From a virus, in IMG/VR virus record IMGVR_UViG_3300037963_004553, positions 10,794 to 53,482 of that record: a stretch of 42,689 nt of DNA, one strand, 5' to 3'. The position numbers and the translations under genes were made by a program. Shown in pieces: positions 16,131 through 22,793 of the stretch (within the stretch, counting starts at the first letter, position 1; every line of letters begins with the position of its first letter). The notes beneath the pieces are model-generated. The model saw only the letters and a program-made list of their open reading frames with translations, was not told where the DNA came from and searched no databases.

Positions 16131-16296
16131 TAATCCAATTAAGTATACTCATAGCACCTGTTTTGTTAGGAGAACAAAATGCTTTTGAAACATGGGAGTC
16201 TTTTACAATAGGAATCAATTCAAAACGGTTGGCATCAGGGTTGGGAGTAATGGCATGAGGTATTCCTTTTATATAAGTAGCAATTAAGTAAGCCAT
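16063..16296 (-). CDS. Hypothetical protein overlapping the polymerase start (77 aa)
   Basis: MAYLIATYIKGIPHAITPNP then RFELIPIVKDSHVSKAF and NKTGAMSILNWINDNDKKL: it looks like a small alpha/beta domain, function unknown. Start ATG 16296 is preferred; 16338 is possible. The last 68 bases overlap the polymerase gene in another frame, an unusually long overlap for this operon. Confidence 0.6.
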   Translation of the reverse strand: MAYLIATYIKGIPHAITPNPDANRFELIPIVKDSHVSKAFCSPNKTGAMSILNWINDNDKKLASKDLSVQPEAKFFS

Positions 16297-16350
16297 AAAA
16301 TAAGTGCAGAACACATAGATACTATCTGTCCTGCACAATTATGCAACTCA

Positions 16351-17121
16351 TTATTTGCTATATCCTGTCCAAGAACCCTGACGTTTACGCTCACTTAATG
16401 CTTTAGATGCATCAGAACCTTTCCGTTGAACACTGTGAACTAGTAATGCAAAAGGTTTATCACCAAAACAATGGCTATCGTCATGATCAATTTCTAATCC
16501 CATATCTTTTGCTTCTTGTTCTGTATAAACTACATAAGCAATTCGTTTAAAAATATGTCTATATTTATTTAATAAAGGGTCGAGATTCCCACCAGCTGAA
16601 GCAGTGAGAAAAAAGTTAGAAGGAACAGCATCTTGATTGTTGAGCCAGTACTGAAGTTGTTTGGTGTAGGCATAGAATTTAATCTTTGGATGTTGTCTTG
16701 CAACTTCAAGCCATGCTTTGAAATAAATTTCAGACCAGAAATCACCTGATTCATGAATACGAAAGAGATCGTATATAAACTTCTTGTTATTATGTTTCCA
16801 TATTGCATAAGCAATTGTATCTTCTATTGCACCTTGAGGATCTCTTACGTCTGGACTATACAATAATTCTTTAAGAATATCCCAGTTGTACCAACGTGCA
16901 TCACGACAATTTTTACTACGTGCCTCAGACATTGCAGCAAAACATCTGTATTCAGGACCACTGGCATTAGCTGCCATTGGTAAGTCTGAAATTGTACCTG
17001 TGACTCTATCTGCAAATGTTTTGCAATGGCCAGCATTAGGACAAGTATATCCAGCTGGTAATGAAAAGATTAAACGTTTACCAAGTTTGGCATTACCTTT
17101 GGAAAGTTTTAGTGTGTGCAT
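16351..17121 (-). CDS. GP88-domain phage protein
   Basis: A 256-residue protein resembling the phage 'gene product 88' family. Seen: KLSKGNAKLGK (5-15), SLPAGYTCPNAGHCKTFA with C27 and C33, FAAMSEARSKNC, IHESGDFWSEIYFKAW and FYAYTKQLQYW, in the usual family order. The cysteines suggest a metal site. The activity of the family is not known. It is the first gene behind structured element D, with a leader made of TTAACTCAACTC-like repeats and no Shine-Dalgarno. Confidence 0.8.
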   Translation of the reverse strand: MHTLKLSKGNAKLGKRLIFSLPAGYTCPNAGHCKTFADRVTGTISDLPMAANASGPEYRCFAAMSEARSKNCRDARWYNWDILKELLYSPDVRDPQGAIEDTIAYAIWKHNNKKFIYDLFRIHESGDFWSEIYFKAWLEVARQHPKIKFYAYTKQLQYWLNNQDAVPSNFFLTASAGGNLDPLLNKYRHIFKRIAYVVYTEQEAKDMGLEIDHDDSHCFGDKPFALLVHSVQRKGSDASKALSERKRQGSWTGYSK

Positions 17122-17150
17122 GAGTTGAGTTAAGTTAGTTTGAGTTAAGT

Positions 17151-17179
17151 CTAGGACTTACACCACTAGGGCTGCCCAG
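17151..17179 (-). ncRNA. Intercistronic structured element, copy D
   Basis: Minus strand: CTGGG-CA, short hairpin GCC-GGT, GTAAGT, CCTAG. The outer stem contains a G-U pair on the minus strand, which would be an A-C mismatch if read on the plus strand; this sets the functional strand as minus. It lies 29 bases upstream of the GP88 start and overlaps the promoter region of the divergent riboswitch gene. Confidence 0.75.
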
Positions 17180-17188
17180 GACTATAAT
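17158..17188 (+). promoter_or_regulatory. Promoter of the riboswitch transcript
   Basis: A perfect -10 box TATAAT at 17183-17188, with TTACAC at 17158-17163 as a weak -35 (19-base spacer). Transcription would start at about 17195, exactly where the riboswitch begins. Host sigma70-type polymerase should use it. Confidence 0.65.
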
Positions 17189-17194
17189 GAAAGG

Positions 17195-17255
17195 ACGTTC
17201 ACCCCATTGGGGCGCAATTCACCAGGTAAGGAACGGGACCTGGGTTTAGCGGAGG
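17195..17255 (+). promoter_or_regulatory. Glutamine riboswitch, Downstream-peptide type
   Basis: The leader folds as expected for the Downstream-peptide RNA of marine picocyanobacteria. P1 is CGTTC (17196-17200) with GAACG (17231-17235). P2 is CCCC (17202-17205) with GGGG (17209-17212). A second helix, CCAGGT (17222-17227) with ACCTGG (17238-17243), interleaves with P1 to form a pseudoknot. The conserved GTTCACC start and GGAACGGG segment fit my memory of the family. The Shine-Dalgarno GGAGG (17251-17255) follows at once, so glutamine probably controls translation or elongation of the downstream peptide gene. Confidence 0.75.
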
Positions 17256-17260
17256 ACATT

Positions 17261-17413
17261 ATGTCTACCAAGACACTGACCTATCGAGGTGTTAAGTACA
17301 TTCGTACTAACCCGACATTGAATTCGATCCATTCAGTTTGGGTTTCAAGGGATGAAAATAAAAAGGAACGTGAACAGTTCCAAGCAAAATTAGAACGTGA
17401 ACGACTTAAGTAA
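17261..17413 (+). CDS. Small YRG-motif protein under riboswitch control (50 aa)
   Basis: A 50-residue protein: an N-terminal beta-like segment STKTLTYRGVKYIR, then a very charged helical C-terminus rich in Lys, Glu and Arg. The LTYRGVxY motif resembles DUF4278-type small cyanobacterial proteins, a group that I recall includes the PII-interacting regulator PirA; this link is from memory and needs a profile search. ATG 17261 has an ideal Shine-Dalgarno (GGAGG, five-base spacer). The gene stands alone on the plus strand and ends one base before the convergent gene. A likely job is to tune host nitrogen or glutamine metabolism during infection. Confidence 0.75.
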   Translation: MSTKTLTYRGVKYIRTNPTLNSIHSVWVSRDENKKEREQFQAKLERERLK

Positions 17414-17602
17414 TTAAGCCCACGGCCAGCTTGGTTCTACATCAGCTTGCCATACGTCTGGATCAATAGGACGTTGACTTACATAAAAATTAAATAGGCG
17501 TTTCATTTCATCTAGTGAGACGCCTACTTTTTTTGCCATGATAGCTACATTAGTTTGACCTTTGTAGATAAGATCAAGAGCATCTTCTAATTCAAGCGAC
17601 AT
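17414..17602 (-). CDS. Small helix-turn-helix-like protein (62 aa)
   Basis: MSLELEDALDLIYKGQTNVA continues IMAKKVGVSLDEMKRLFNFYV, a pattern compatible with a helix-turn-helix (AIMAKKVGVSLDEMKRLF), then a Trp/Pro-rich tail. It could bind DNA. It overlaps the upstream zinc-finger gene by 11 bases and is convergent with the riboswitch-controlled gene. Confidence 0.6.
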   Translation of the reverse strand: MSLELEDALDLIYKGQTNVAIMAKKVGVSLDEMKRLFNFYVSQRPIDPDVWQADVEPSWPWA

Positions 17603-17927
17603 AATCTTCTATATGTTTCCATGTTTTTCTATGTTGAATTGAACGAATACAATTTTCAGACATACCAGTAAGCATCATTATGTTTTTAACTGGCACACCA
17701 TATTTAAGTTGCCTACGTATTTTTCTAACATCATCCTCTGTAAGAATAGAGTTTGGATTGTTTTTACCAGAAGCACGATCATAAACTCCTTTGCTTTTAG
17801 AAGCACAGCTTTTGCTGCAATAAGGACCTGCATGTCTGTGCGTAATACGATACTCTTCGCGTTTTCTTTCACGTTCAAATTTTGTTCCACAATAGGAACA
17901 AATTAATTTGACTGTTGGACGTGCCAC
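17592..17927 (-). CDS. Zinc-finger plus helix-turn-helix protein, homing-nuclease-like without nuclease core
   Basis: A 111-residue protein. The N-terminal zinc ribbon has CSYC (C10, C13) and YCSKSC (C37, C41). The C-terminal region GKNNPNSILTEDDVRKIRRQ, then GMSENCIRSIQHRKTWKHI, resembles the DNA-recognition repeats found at the ends of HNH homing endonucleases. No HNH catalytic core is seen, so it may be a regulator or a decayed mobile nuclease. GTG 17927 is chosen because GGAGG lies four bases upstream; the frame is open to ATG 17975. It overlaps the end of thyX by 25 bases. Confidence 0.7.
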   Translation of the reverse strand: MARPTVKLICSYCGTKFERERKREEYRITHRHAGPYCSKSCASKSKGVYDRASGKNNPNSILTEDDVRKIRRQLKYGVPVKNIMMLTGMSENCIRSIQHRKTWKHIEDYVA

Positions 17928-18568
17928 ATTGCCTCCGAAATAATAGGGAATTGTTCTTGAAAGATAGCCTTGCATTGCTCAGCAATCTCTTTGTGTTCTT
18001 GTTGCGTACCATTGGCAGTACGCAAATCTATGTAATGGAGCCATGACCTAAGTGTTCCGCACATAAATAATTTTGTGGGAGCAGACAAAGGTAATACAAA
18101 CCTAGCTGATTCTTTTGCTACACCATCAGACAACAATTCTTGATAAAGATGTTCAGCATCTTCATACATAATTGCTATTCGTCTGTAGTAGTCAGCAAGC
18201 TTTGGCTTGCCTAACTTCTGTTGCAAATCATCAGTGCTGTTTTGTCTGTTCTTATGATCTTGTGCTCTGAGATGTGGTAACTCAGGTCTACCAATAGTGT
18301 TGTTGTTTGCATAGCGTTGTGAGAATTCTTGGAAACCAAATGATGAATGGCGCAAGATCTGTGGACTGATTGCCCTGGTTGTACGTATCTCTACGCACAT
18401 TGATGCCATTTGAAATGGTGACCAGTGTTTATGTTTAATAAGATACTTTAATAATTTAGGACCTGTAGAAACATTCTTTGCATTAGCTGGAGCACTAACG
18501 CGGGCCATTTCTACAATGAGAGGCTCAGCTTCTTGTGTAGCCCAGATGAGTGACACATTGTCTTGCAT
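17903..18568 (-). CDS. thyX: FAD-dependent thymidylate synthase
   Basis: ThyX makes dTMP from dUMP using methylene-tetrahydrofolate, NADPH and FAD, and supplies thymidine for an AT-rich genome. Length 221 residues is normal. The signature region reads ILRHSSFGFQEFSQRYA (71-87): the ThyX motif RHR(x)7S is present except that the third residue is Ser75 instead of Arg. The C-terminal LFMCGTLRSWLHYIDLR and QQEH segments match the dUMP-binding end of the family (ordinarily Q-x-E-I-R). The gene follows tRNA-Leu in the same transcript direction. Confidence 0.9.
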   Translation of the reverse strand: MQDNVSLIWATQEAEPLIVEMARVSAPANAKNVSTGPKLLKYLIKHKHWSPFQMASMCVEIRTTRAISPQILRHSSFGFQEFSQRYANNNTIGRPELPHLRAQDHKNRQNSTDDLQQKLGKPKLADYYRRIAIMYEDAEHLYQELLSDGVAKESARFVLPLSAPTKLFMCGTLRSWLHYIDLRTANGTQQEHKEIAEQCKAIFQEQFPIISEAMWHVQQSN

Positions 18569-18602
18569 TGAAAAATGAAATTAGTAATGAATACTAAGTG
18601 TT

Positions 18603-18690
18603 TGGTAGGAGTGGCGAGACTTGAACTCGCACGACTGTAACAGTCCACAGATTTTAAGTCTGATGCGTCTACCAATTCCGCCACACTCCC
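18603..18690 (-). tRNA. tRNA-Leu (anticodon UAA)
   Basis: An 88-base class II tRNA. Acceptor GGGAGTG pairs with CACTCCT (the first pair is G-U), the anticodon loop is CTTAAAA with TAA at 18656-18654, a long variable arm follows, the T loop is TTCAAGT, and CCA is encoded. It reads UUA, a common Leu codon in these AT-rich genes. Element E ends seven bases before its 5' end. Confidence 0.95.
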
Positions 18691-18696
18691 GGTGAT

Positions 18697-18743
18697 GTAG
18701 GACTTACGCCTAGCCGCGACAAGAATGTCACTCGGCTGCCTAG
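18697..18743 (-). ncRNA. Intercistronic structured element, copy E
   Basis: Minus strand: TAGG-CA, a long inner hairpin (GTGACA / TGTCGC around TTCT, with an outer GCC / GGC), a TAGGC insert, GTAAGT, CCTA. One outer pair is lost compared with the other copies. It sits between the PcfJ-like gene and tRNA-Leu. Confidence 0.7.
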
Positions 18744-18753
18744 GTTGGTGCGA

Positions 18754-20562
18754 TCAGTTTAACTGTTGCGTACGTTTTTGCAACGCATAACTAAAAGCTT
18801 CTTGAACATCATCACGTTCAATATCGTCAAGCCTGCGGTTACCTATATCTGCAATTTGATTAACATTCATAATGCCATTGTCAACAGTGAGTTGCACTGT
18901 GTATCTTGGCTTGTTGTCAACCATTGCAAGAACAATCAGATGTTTCATCTTCTTAACACCTTCTGCATAACCATGGCCACCACCAACACAGTTACGTACA
19001 GCTCGACCCCAGGCTGCGAGTTGGTGTGTGTCTTTAGGCTGGAAGAAACTAATCTTTGTTTCTAATTCAAGTTCTTGTTCTTCTTCTGGAAGCATATCAA
19101 AACAATCATCCCAGGTTAGGTCAACATACTTACGTACTTGTATTGGTTCAGGAAATAACTTCTGTGGTAAATCAACATTAGGATTGTGAAGCTTCCAGGA
19201 TTCTGCCATGAGATGATCATGCCAGTCTTGTAAACGCCAACGTTTTGGCTTGAGATTATCAGTGCGTTGACCAGCAATGCATTGAGTTAACATCTGGTAA
19301 GTGTCACGATAAAGATGCATGTATATGAGAATATATCCAGTCTTATTATCTGGTGTGCGATAAGTATCTTCTTTAATTTCTCTGTCGTAATAACTTTGGA
19401 ACATATTAATAAACGATTCAACGGGTAAGTTTTCACGAATCCAGGCATTACCTGTGTCACTATGAACACCAGGCATGTTTAGTCTTTTTAATAAATCATA
19501 TCTGGAATGTATAAGATTAAGATCTATATTTTTATAGATAGATTTGATATCATTTACTGTTTCAATAAATTGATACAGCTCTGCATATGGTTGTATTAGT
19601 GCTTCTCGATTGTATTGCATGCTTGATGTTTGTTTTTCATGAATGGAATAGGTATTAGCCATTGCTTTTGCAACTAGAGATCTAAACCATTTAGCTTCAA
19701 AAAAGTCACTCATGCAATGATCACGAAAGCGCCGACGTAATGTATTTATGATTGTATCTAAATCATGTACATAATCTGTATCATGAGGGTGCCATTTTGG
19801 TCGTGAATAATATTCACTCATTATTTTTTCAAACTTGCAGTTAGCAGGATTCATGCGTGCAAAATATGTATGATCAGAGCCACCAATAAATGTTGGTATA
19901 CCTTTAATTAATTCTTGTTCCCAGCTACGAATAGTTTTACTCATCTGATAAGTGTTACCATACGTACGAACATCGTGGTTTGATGTCACACTTTTCCAGT
20001 AGTTACCTGTGTATCCATCAACAAGTTCATCTTTGGTAAAAAAGATTGACTTGCGATACCAATATGAACGACCATCTTTGATACGTGGAAGCATGTCTTC
20101 TTCTTTTCCTGTATGATCAAACATACTTTTGCCAAGATGATTTGGACATAAAAAATATCTTTCAGTACATTGATTGCGTGCAGCTTTAGTGTCTCTAAAT
20201 GCAATAGTAATCCCGTAGATATAGCCGTCATCTTTACGCCTGGGTAACCAACAAGCAACCCATAATTGCCTAATAAAATAAACAACTGCAAATGGTTTGG
20301 GGTCTTCTCCAAGCACAGGCCTAGTTAAGAGATGACACTTCTCTTTAGATGTTCGTGCATTAATAACATCTACAACTTCAGACCAGGTACGGTCATTAAC
20401 AATGTCAGTAGGAAACATATTAGATGGTCTGCCATTGGGATAAGTTTGTTTCTTCTTACCCATAGCTTTATCTTCTGCTGCCATAGCAGCCGCTAGTCTT
20501 TTACGTGTTTTGTCATAGCTTGCTACTTCAAGTGCAAGCTGATCAGGAAGATTGAAATGCAT
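18754..20562 (-). CDS. PcfJ-like protein
   Basis: A 602-residue protein; the C-terminal 90 residues resemble the PcfJ family: HQLAAWGRAVRNCVGGGHGY (513-532, with C525), then KMKHLIVLAM, PRYTVQL and NVNQIADIGNRRL. PcfJ-like proteins occur on plasmids and phages and have no settled activity. The first 500 residues are rich in Tyr, Trp, His and Arg and contain an early KKKQTYPNGRPSNMFPTD segment; no catalytic motif is clear. Start ATG 20562 sits behind element F and a TTCATTCAAC-type leader. Largest unexplained protein of the leftward block. Confidence 0.7.
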   Translation of the reverse strand: MHFNLPDQLALEVASYDKTRKRLAAAMAAEDKAMGKKKQTYPNGRPSNMFPTDIVNDRTWSEVVDVINARTSKEKCHLLTRPVLGEDPKPFAVVYFIRQLWVACWLPRRKDDGYIYGITIAFRDTKAARNQCTERYFLCPNHLGKSMFDHTGKEEDMLPRIKDGRSYWYRKSIFFTKDELVDGYTGNYWKSVTSNHDVRTYGNTYQMSKTIRSWEQELIKGIPTFIGGSDHTYFARMNPANCKFEKIMSEYYSRPKWHPHDTDYVHDLDTIINTLRRRFRDHCMSDFFEAKWFRSLVAKAMANTYSIHEKQTSSMQYNREALIQPYAELYQFIETVNDIKSIYKNIDLNLIHSRYDLLKRLNMPGVHSDTGNAWIRENLPVESFINMFQSYYDREIKEDTYRTPDNKTGYILIYMHLYRDTYQMLTQCIAGQRTDNLKPKRWRLQDWHDHLMAESWKLHNPNVDLPQKLFPEPIQVRKYVDLTWDDCFDMLPEEEQELELETKISFFQPKDTHQLAAWGRAVRNCVGGGHGYAEGVKKMKHLIVLAMVDNKPRYTVQLTVDNGIMNVNQIADIGNRRLDDIERDDVQEAFSYALQKRTQQLN

Positions 20563-20593
20563 GATGTTGAATGAAATAATGTGGAATGAAAAA

Positions 20594-20630
20594 ATGGGAC
20601 TTACGTAGTTCGTCTCTTACTACTGCCCAT
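20594..20630 (-). ncRNA. Intercistronic structured element, copy F
   Basis: Minus strand: ATGGG-CA, hairpin GTAGT / ACTAC, GTAAGT, CCCAT, followed by a run of six T. The outermost pair is A-T instead of C-G, a compensatory change. The T run could add terminator activity to this copy. Confidence 0.75.
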
Positions 20631-20634
20631 AATG

Positions 20635-20916
20635 TTAGTCGTCTTCGTCTAGTTGCCAATCAAGATCTAGATCTTGAATGTAATTAAGAAGATCTACAGG
20701 ACTGCCCAGGGTTGGCGGAGGATCGTCGCCAAACAGAACTTCAAACCCTGCTGAGCAAACACCAGGGCCATATTCTTCAGGCGAAGCCACATCTGCTGGG
20801 TGATAGACAGCAGGCTTGGTAAGAAGTTTGTCTTCAACCAGTGCAGTGACAATGTAATGAATTGATTCATAAGTAACTAGATCTTCTTCAAGATTAATGA
20901 TGTTGATAATAGACAT
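20635..20916 (-). CDS. Acidic hypothetical protein (93 aa)
   Basis: MSIINIINLEEDLVTYESIH then a Pro/Gly-rich middle and a strongly acidic tail (LDLDWQLDEDD). No family is recognised. Starts two bases after the upstream stop, so the pair 20919-21164 and this gene are probably translated together. Confidence 0.65.
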   Translation of the reverse strand: MSIINIINLEEDLVTYESIHYIVTALVEDKLLTKPAVYHPADVASPEEYGPGVCSAGFEVLFGDDPPPTLGSPVDLLNYIQDLDLDWQLDEDD

Positions 20917-20918
20917 AA

Positions 20919-21164
20919 TTACTTACGTATAGTGAGATGTTTAACCATGGCATAGCCCATAGAACTAACAGATGTTTCTTTGGAAGCAAAGACACTGTTA
21001 GGACCATGCGATTCAAATAGTTCTGGGAAAGCTTCAATAATTCGCTGCTTGTTATCTGGATCAGCAATCCTGAAAGCAGTCATAAGAGCTGCGCCAAAAC
21101 CACCTGCATAAACTTCTATGCGTTCAATGGTGTCATGGATAGATGGATCGTTGTACTTGAGCAT
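20919..21164 (-). CDS. Hypothetical protein (81 aa)
   Basis: MLKYNDPSIHDTIERIEVYA, then FGAALMTAFRIADPDNKQRIIEAFPELF: a compact helical protein resembling short phage proteins that begin with a DNKxxI...FPELF pattern. Function unknown. Element G lies upstream. Confidence 0.65.
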   Translation of the reverse strand: MLKYNDPSIHDTIERIEVYAGGFGAALMTAFRIADPDNKQRIIEAFPELFESHGPNSVFASKETSVSSMGYAMVKHLTIRK

Positions 21165-21191
21165 GAGATGAGGTTAAATGAACAACAGAAG

Positions 21192-21226
21192 TCTAGGACT
21201 TACATGTTGGGGACACAATGCCTAGA
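21192..21226 (-). ncRNA. Intercistronic structured element, copy G
   Basis: Minus strand: TCTAGG-CA, hairpin with TTG / CAA, GTAAGT, CCTAGA; the outer stem has six pairs. The distance to ATG 21164 is 27 bases, filled by a C/U-rich leader. Confidence 0.75.
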
Positions 21227-21265
21227 TAAAAGTATTTACTTAAAGGTATATAAGTATTCTTGGTG

Positions 21266-21287
21266 GTCCCTGCGGGGGTGCAGGGGG
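21266..21287 (-). terminator. GC-rich hairpin downstream of 21306 gene
   Basis: A six-pair stem CCCTGC / GCAGGG in an otherwise AT-rich 140-base gap. No T run follows on the minus strand, so it is a pause or protection hairpin rather than a full intrinsic terminator. A TATATA sequence lies between it and element G (21247-21252) and might restart transcription. Confidence 0.4.
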
Positions 21288-21305
21288 CTTTACTATTTCT
21301 TAACA

Positions 21306-21491
21306 TTACATGAGTTGATTATCTAACCACTCAGTAAACTTACCTTTCCTTGGATTAAATGAACGTCGCCTTGGTGCCCTTTCTTTGAGAATGTAAACAC
21401 GTTTACCATTGCGAAAGAAGTAAGTTCCTCCTTTGGGACCTTTAAAGATTTCAGCATCTTCTGGGACTAGCTCCTTGGGCACATACGTCAT
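21306..21491 (-). CDS. Small basic hypothetical protein (61 aa)
   Basis: MTYVPKELVPEDAEIFKGPK then GGTYFFRNGKRVYILKERAP: the GPKGGTYFFRNGKRVYI segment looks like a small beta-hairpin module seen in many phage and viral short proteins ('GPRGGRYYINSKGRKVYI' type). The C-terminus is basic. It overlaps the DUF4236-like gene by ATGA. Confidence 0.65.
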   Translation of the reverse strand: MTYVPKELVPEDAEIFKGPKGGTYFFRNGKRVYILKERAPRRRSFNPRKGKFTEWLDNQLM

Positions 21492-21760
21492 TCGTTGTCA
21501 GACCACATGTCGGGTTTACTGTTGTGTTCAGGTAGATCAGGTGTGTTGAAGTCTGGCAGGTCAGCCAGTTTGATTCTGCGTTTGCTGATACCAGTTCCAG
21601 GTATTGCAACAGAGCCAAGGATACCTGAACGTCCGATGTTACCAGAGAATTGGATAGGACCAATCTTTACAGATTTACCGAAAGATTGTACACCATTCTC
21701 TGTGATTTCAATTCCGAAGATTGTTTTGCGGAAGTTGATAAGGCTGCGTTTGCGTGTCAT
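21488..21760 (-). CDS. DUF4236-like protein (90 aa)
   Basis: LINFRKTIFGIEITENGVQS, SVKIGPIQFSGNIGRSG and SVAIPGTGISKRRI follow the DUF4236 pattern (FRKxIxxG...SKSGVS...G..G...VxxPGTGxS). The family is widespread in bacteria and phages and its role is unknown. Coupled on both sides by ATGA overlaps. Confidence 0.65.
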   Translation of the reverse strand: MTRKRSLINFRKTIFGIEITENGVQSFGKSVKIGPIQFSGNIGRSGILGSVAIPGTGISKRRIKLADLPDFNTPDLPEHNSKPDMWSDNE

Positions 21761-21987
21761 GAGTTTGAGTTGAAATGGTTTTCAATAATCATTATGAGGT
21801 AATCACCAATAGGTGTTGTACCTCTTGCTTCATTAAGACGTTCTTTCATTTCCTTTGGAATCCTAATATTAAATTGAACCCTGTCACCTTTCCATTCTGG
21901 ATGTTTCTTTTGATTTAAATAAAATGGAGATTTAATTTGTATTACTTTGTTCCATTTGAGTCTTTCGTTTGGGATTGAGTTCGTCAT
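21757..21987 (-). CDS. Ribbon-helix-helix protein (76 aa)
   Basis: The segment DRVQFNIRIPKEMKERLNEA (about 38-57) then TTPIGDYLIMIIENHF fits a MetJ/Arc-type ribbon-helix-helix DNA-binding fold: a beta strand followed by two helices. It is likely a dimeric repressor or plasmid/phage regulator. Start MTNSIPNERLKW at 21987 overlaps the upstream gene by 56 bases; the open frame reaches 22050. Ends with an ATGA overlap. Confidence 0.7.
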   Translation of the reverse strand: MTNSIPNERLKWNKVIQIKSPFYLNQKKHPEWKGDRVQFNIRIPKEMKERLNEARGTTPIGDYLIMIIENHFNSNS

Positions 21988-22168
21988 GAATCTGTTGTGC
22001 ATTGCGATGTAGTGAATTGATACGCATGAAGTTAGCTTCAAGCCATTCATGCAGAGCAGTTTCTATAACCTGGTGAGGCATGACCTCAAGTATTTTAGCA
22101 AGTGACTCGACCATGCTTTGATCAACACCAGTTATAGGTTCAATTAGATATTTCTGAGGGTTACTCAT
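21932..22168 (-). CDS. Hypothetical helical protein (78 aa)
   Basis: MSNPQKYLIEPITGVDQSMV followed by SLAKILEVMPHQVIETALHEWLEANFMR. The middle looks like a short ribbon-helix-helix-like or antitoxin-like region (AKILEVMPHQVIETALHEWL), less clear than in its neighbour. Function unknown. Confidence 0.6.
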   Translation of the reverse strand: MSNPQKYLIEPITGVDQSMVESLAKILEVMPHQVIETALHEWLEANFMRINSLHRNAQQIHDELNPKRKTQMEQSNTN

Positions 22169-22322
22169 CTTTAAGTGTGTGTAAAATGGTTAGATTTGAT
22201 TTGGATTTAGATCTTAAACGATCTTTAGTTTTCCATGGGCGTTTGTTGCCCACTGTCATAACAGGACCATGACCACCACGGTCTTTCTGAGACGGTGGTG
22301 GTATGTATTTAGATTGATCCAT
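22161..22322 (-). CDS. Small basic hypothetical protein (53 aa)
   Basis: MDQSKYIPPPSQKDRGGHGP then a Lys/Arg/Ser-rich C-terminus (KTKDRLRSKSKSN). Probably disordered and nucleic-acid binding. Start 22322 leaves a five-base gap after the upstream stop; the frame also opens at 22349. Confidence 0.55.
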   Translation of the reverse strand: MDQSKYIPPPSQKDRGGHGPVMTVGNKRPWKTKDRLRSKSKSNLTILHTLKDE

Positions 22323-22327
22323 TGGAT

Positions 22328-22552
22328 TCAGTAGTAGATTTTGCGACAAGAGATAATAATTCTATGGACCATTTTTCCATCAGGCCTTTTGAGTGGAAAG
22401 TTCTTTAGGATCTGGTGCCGTGCATCATCAATGTCATGAGCATAAATATTGGCAGACCAAGTACCTACACCAAGAAGATAATCTTGACCAGGTACAGGAT
22501 CTGCTGGTGGTTCATGTCTGTACTTGACACGATAGCGATTGCGTCCAGTCAT
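22328..22552 (-). CDS. Hypothetical protein (74 aa)
   Basis: MTGRNRYRVKYRHEPPADPV, then LLGVGTWSANIYAHDIDDAR and a beta-rich end (VHRIIISCRKIYY). This pattern of an initial strand, W-containing strand and helix DIDDARHQIL resembles small phage proteins of about 70 residues with unknown role. Confidence 0.6.
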   Translation of the reverse strand: MTGRNRYRVKYRHEPPADPVPGQDYLLGVGTWSANIYAHDIDDARHQILKNFPLKRPDGKMVHRIIISCRKIYY

Positions 22553-22556
22553 AAGA

Positions 22557-22793
22557 TTAAGAATTGGTAGAACGTTGGTTGTAGATGTCCGTTAAGTCTT
22601 CAAACTTAGGGACATCTTCTGTTGTAATGATTGGGCCTTCCTCTGGATAACAATTTTCAATAGCAGCCATAAGTAATGAACGTGCTACATCAATACGATT
22701 GCGACCTGTGCGTTCTGCAAGGTTATCGAGTTTATCAACATACCAACGTTGAATTAATCTGATGTTGAGTTGTTGAGGTTGAGTCTTGTTCAT
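22557..22793 (-). CDS. Ribbon-helix-helix (CopG-like) protein (78 aa)
   Basis: QLNIRLIQRWYVDKLDNLAE then RTGRNRIDVARSLLMAAIEN is a CopG/ribbon-helix-helix arrangement: strand, helix, G-R-N-R turn and second helix. A second putative DNA-binding regulator in this cluster. Start MNKTQPQ at 22793 forms an ATGA overlap with the upstream stop. Confidence 0.7.
   Translation of the reverse strand: MNKTQPQQLNIRLIQRWYVDKLDNLAERTGRNRIDVARSLLMAAIENCYPEEGPIITTEDVPKFEDLTDIYNQRSTNS

Noticed and set aside
17592-17927. Active HNH homing endonuclease
   Set aside because: Zinc ribbon and C-terminal DNA-recognition repeats are present but no HNH catalytic core is seen.
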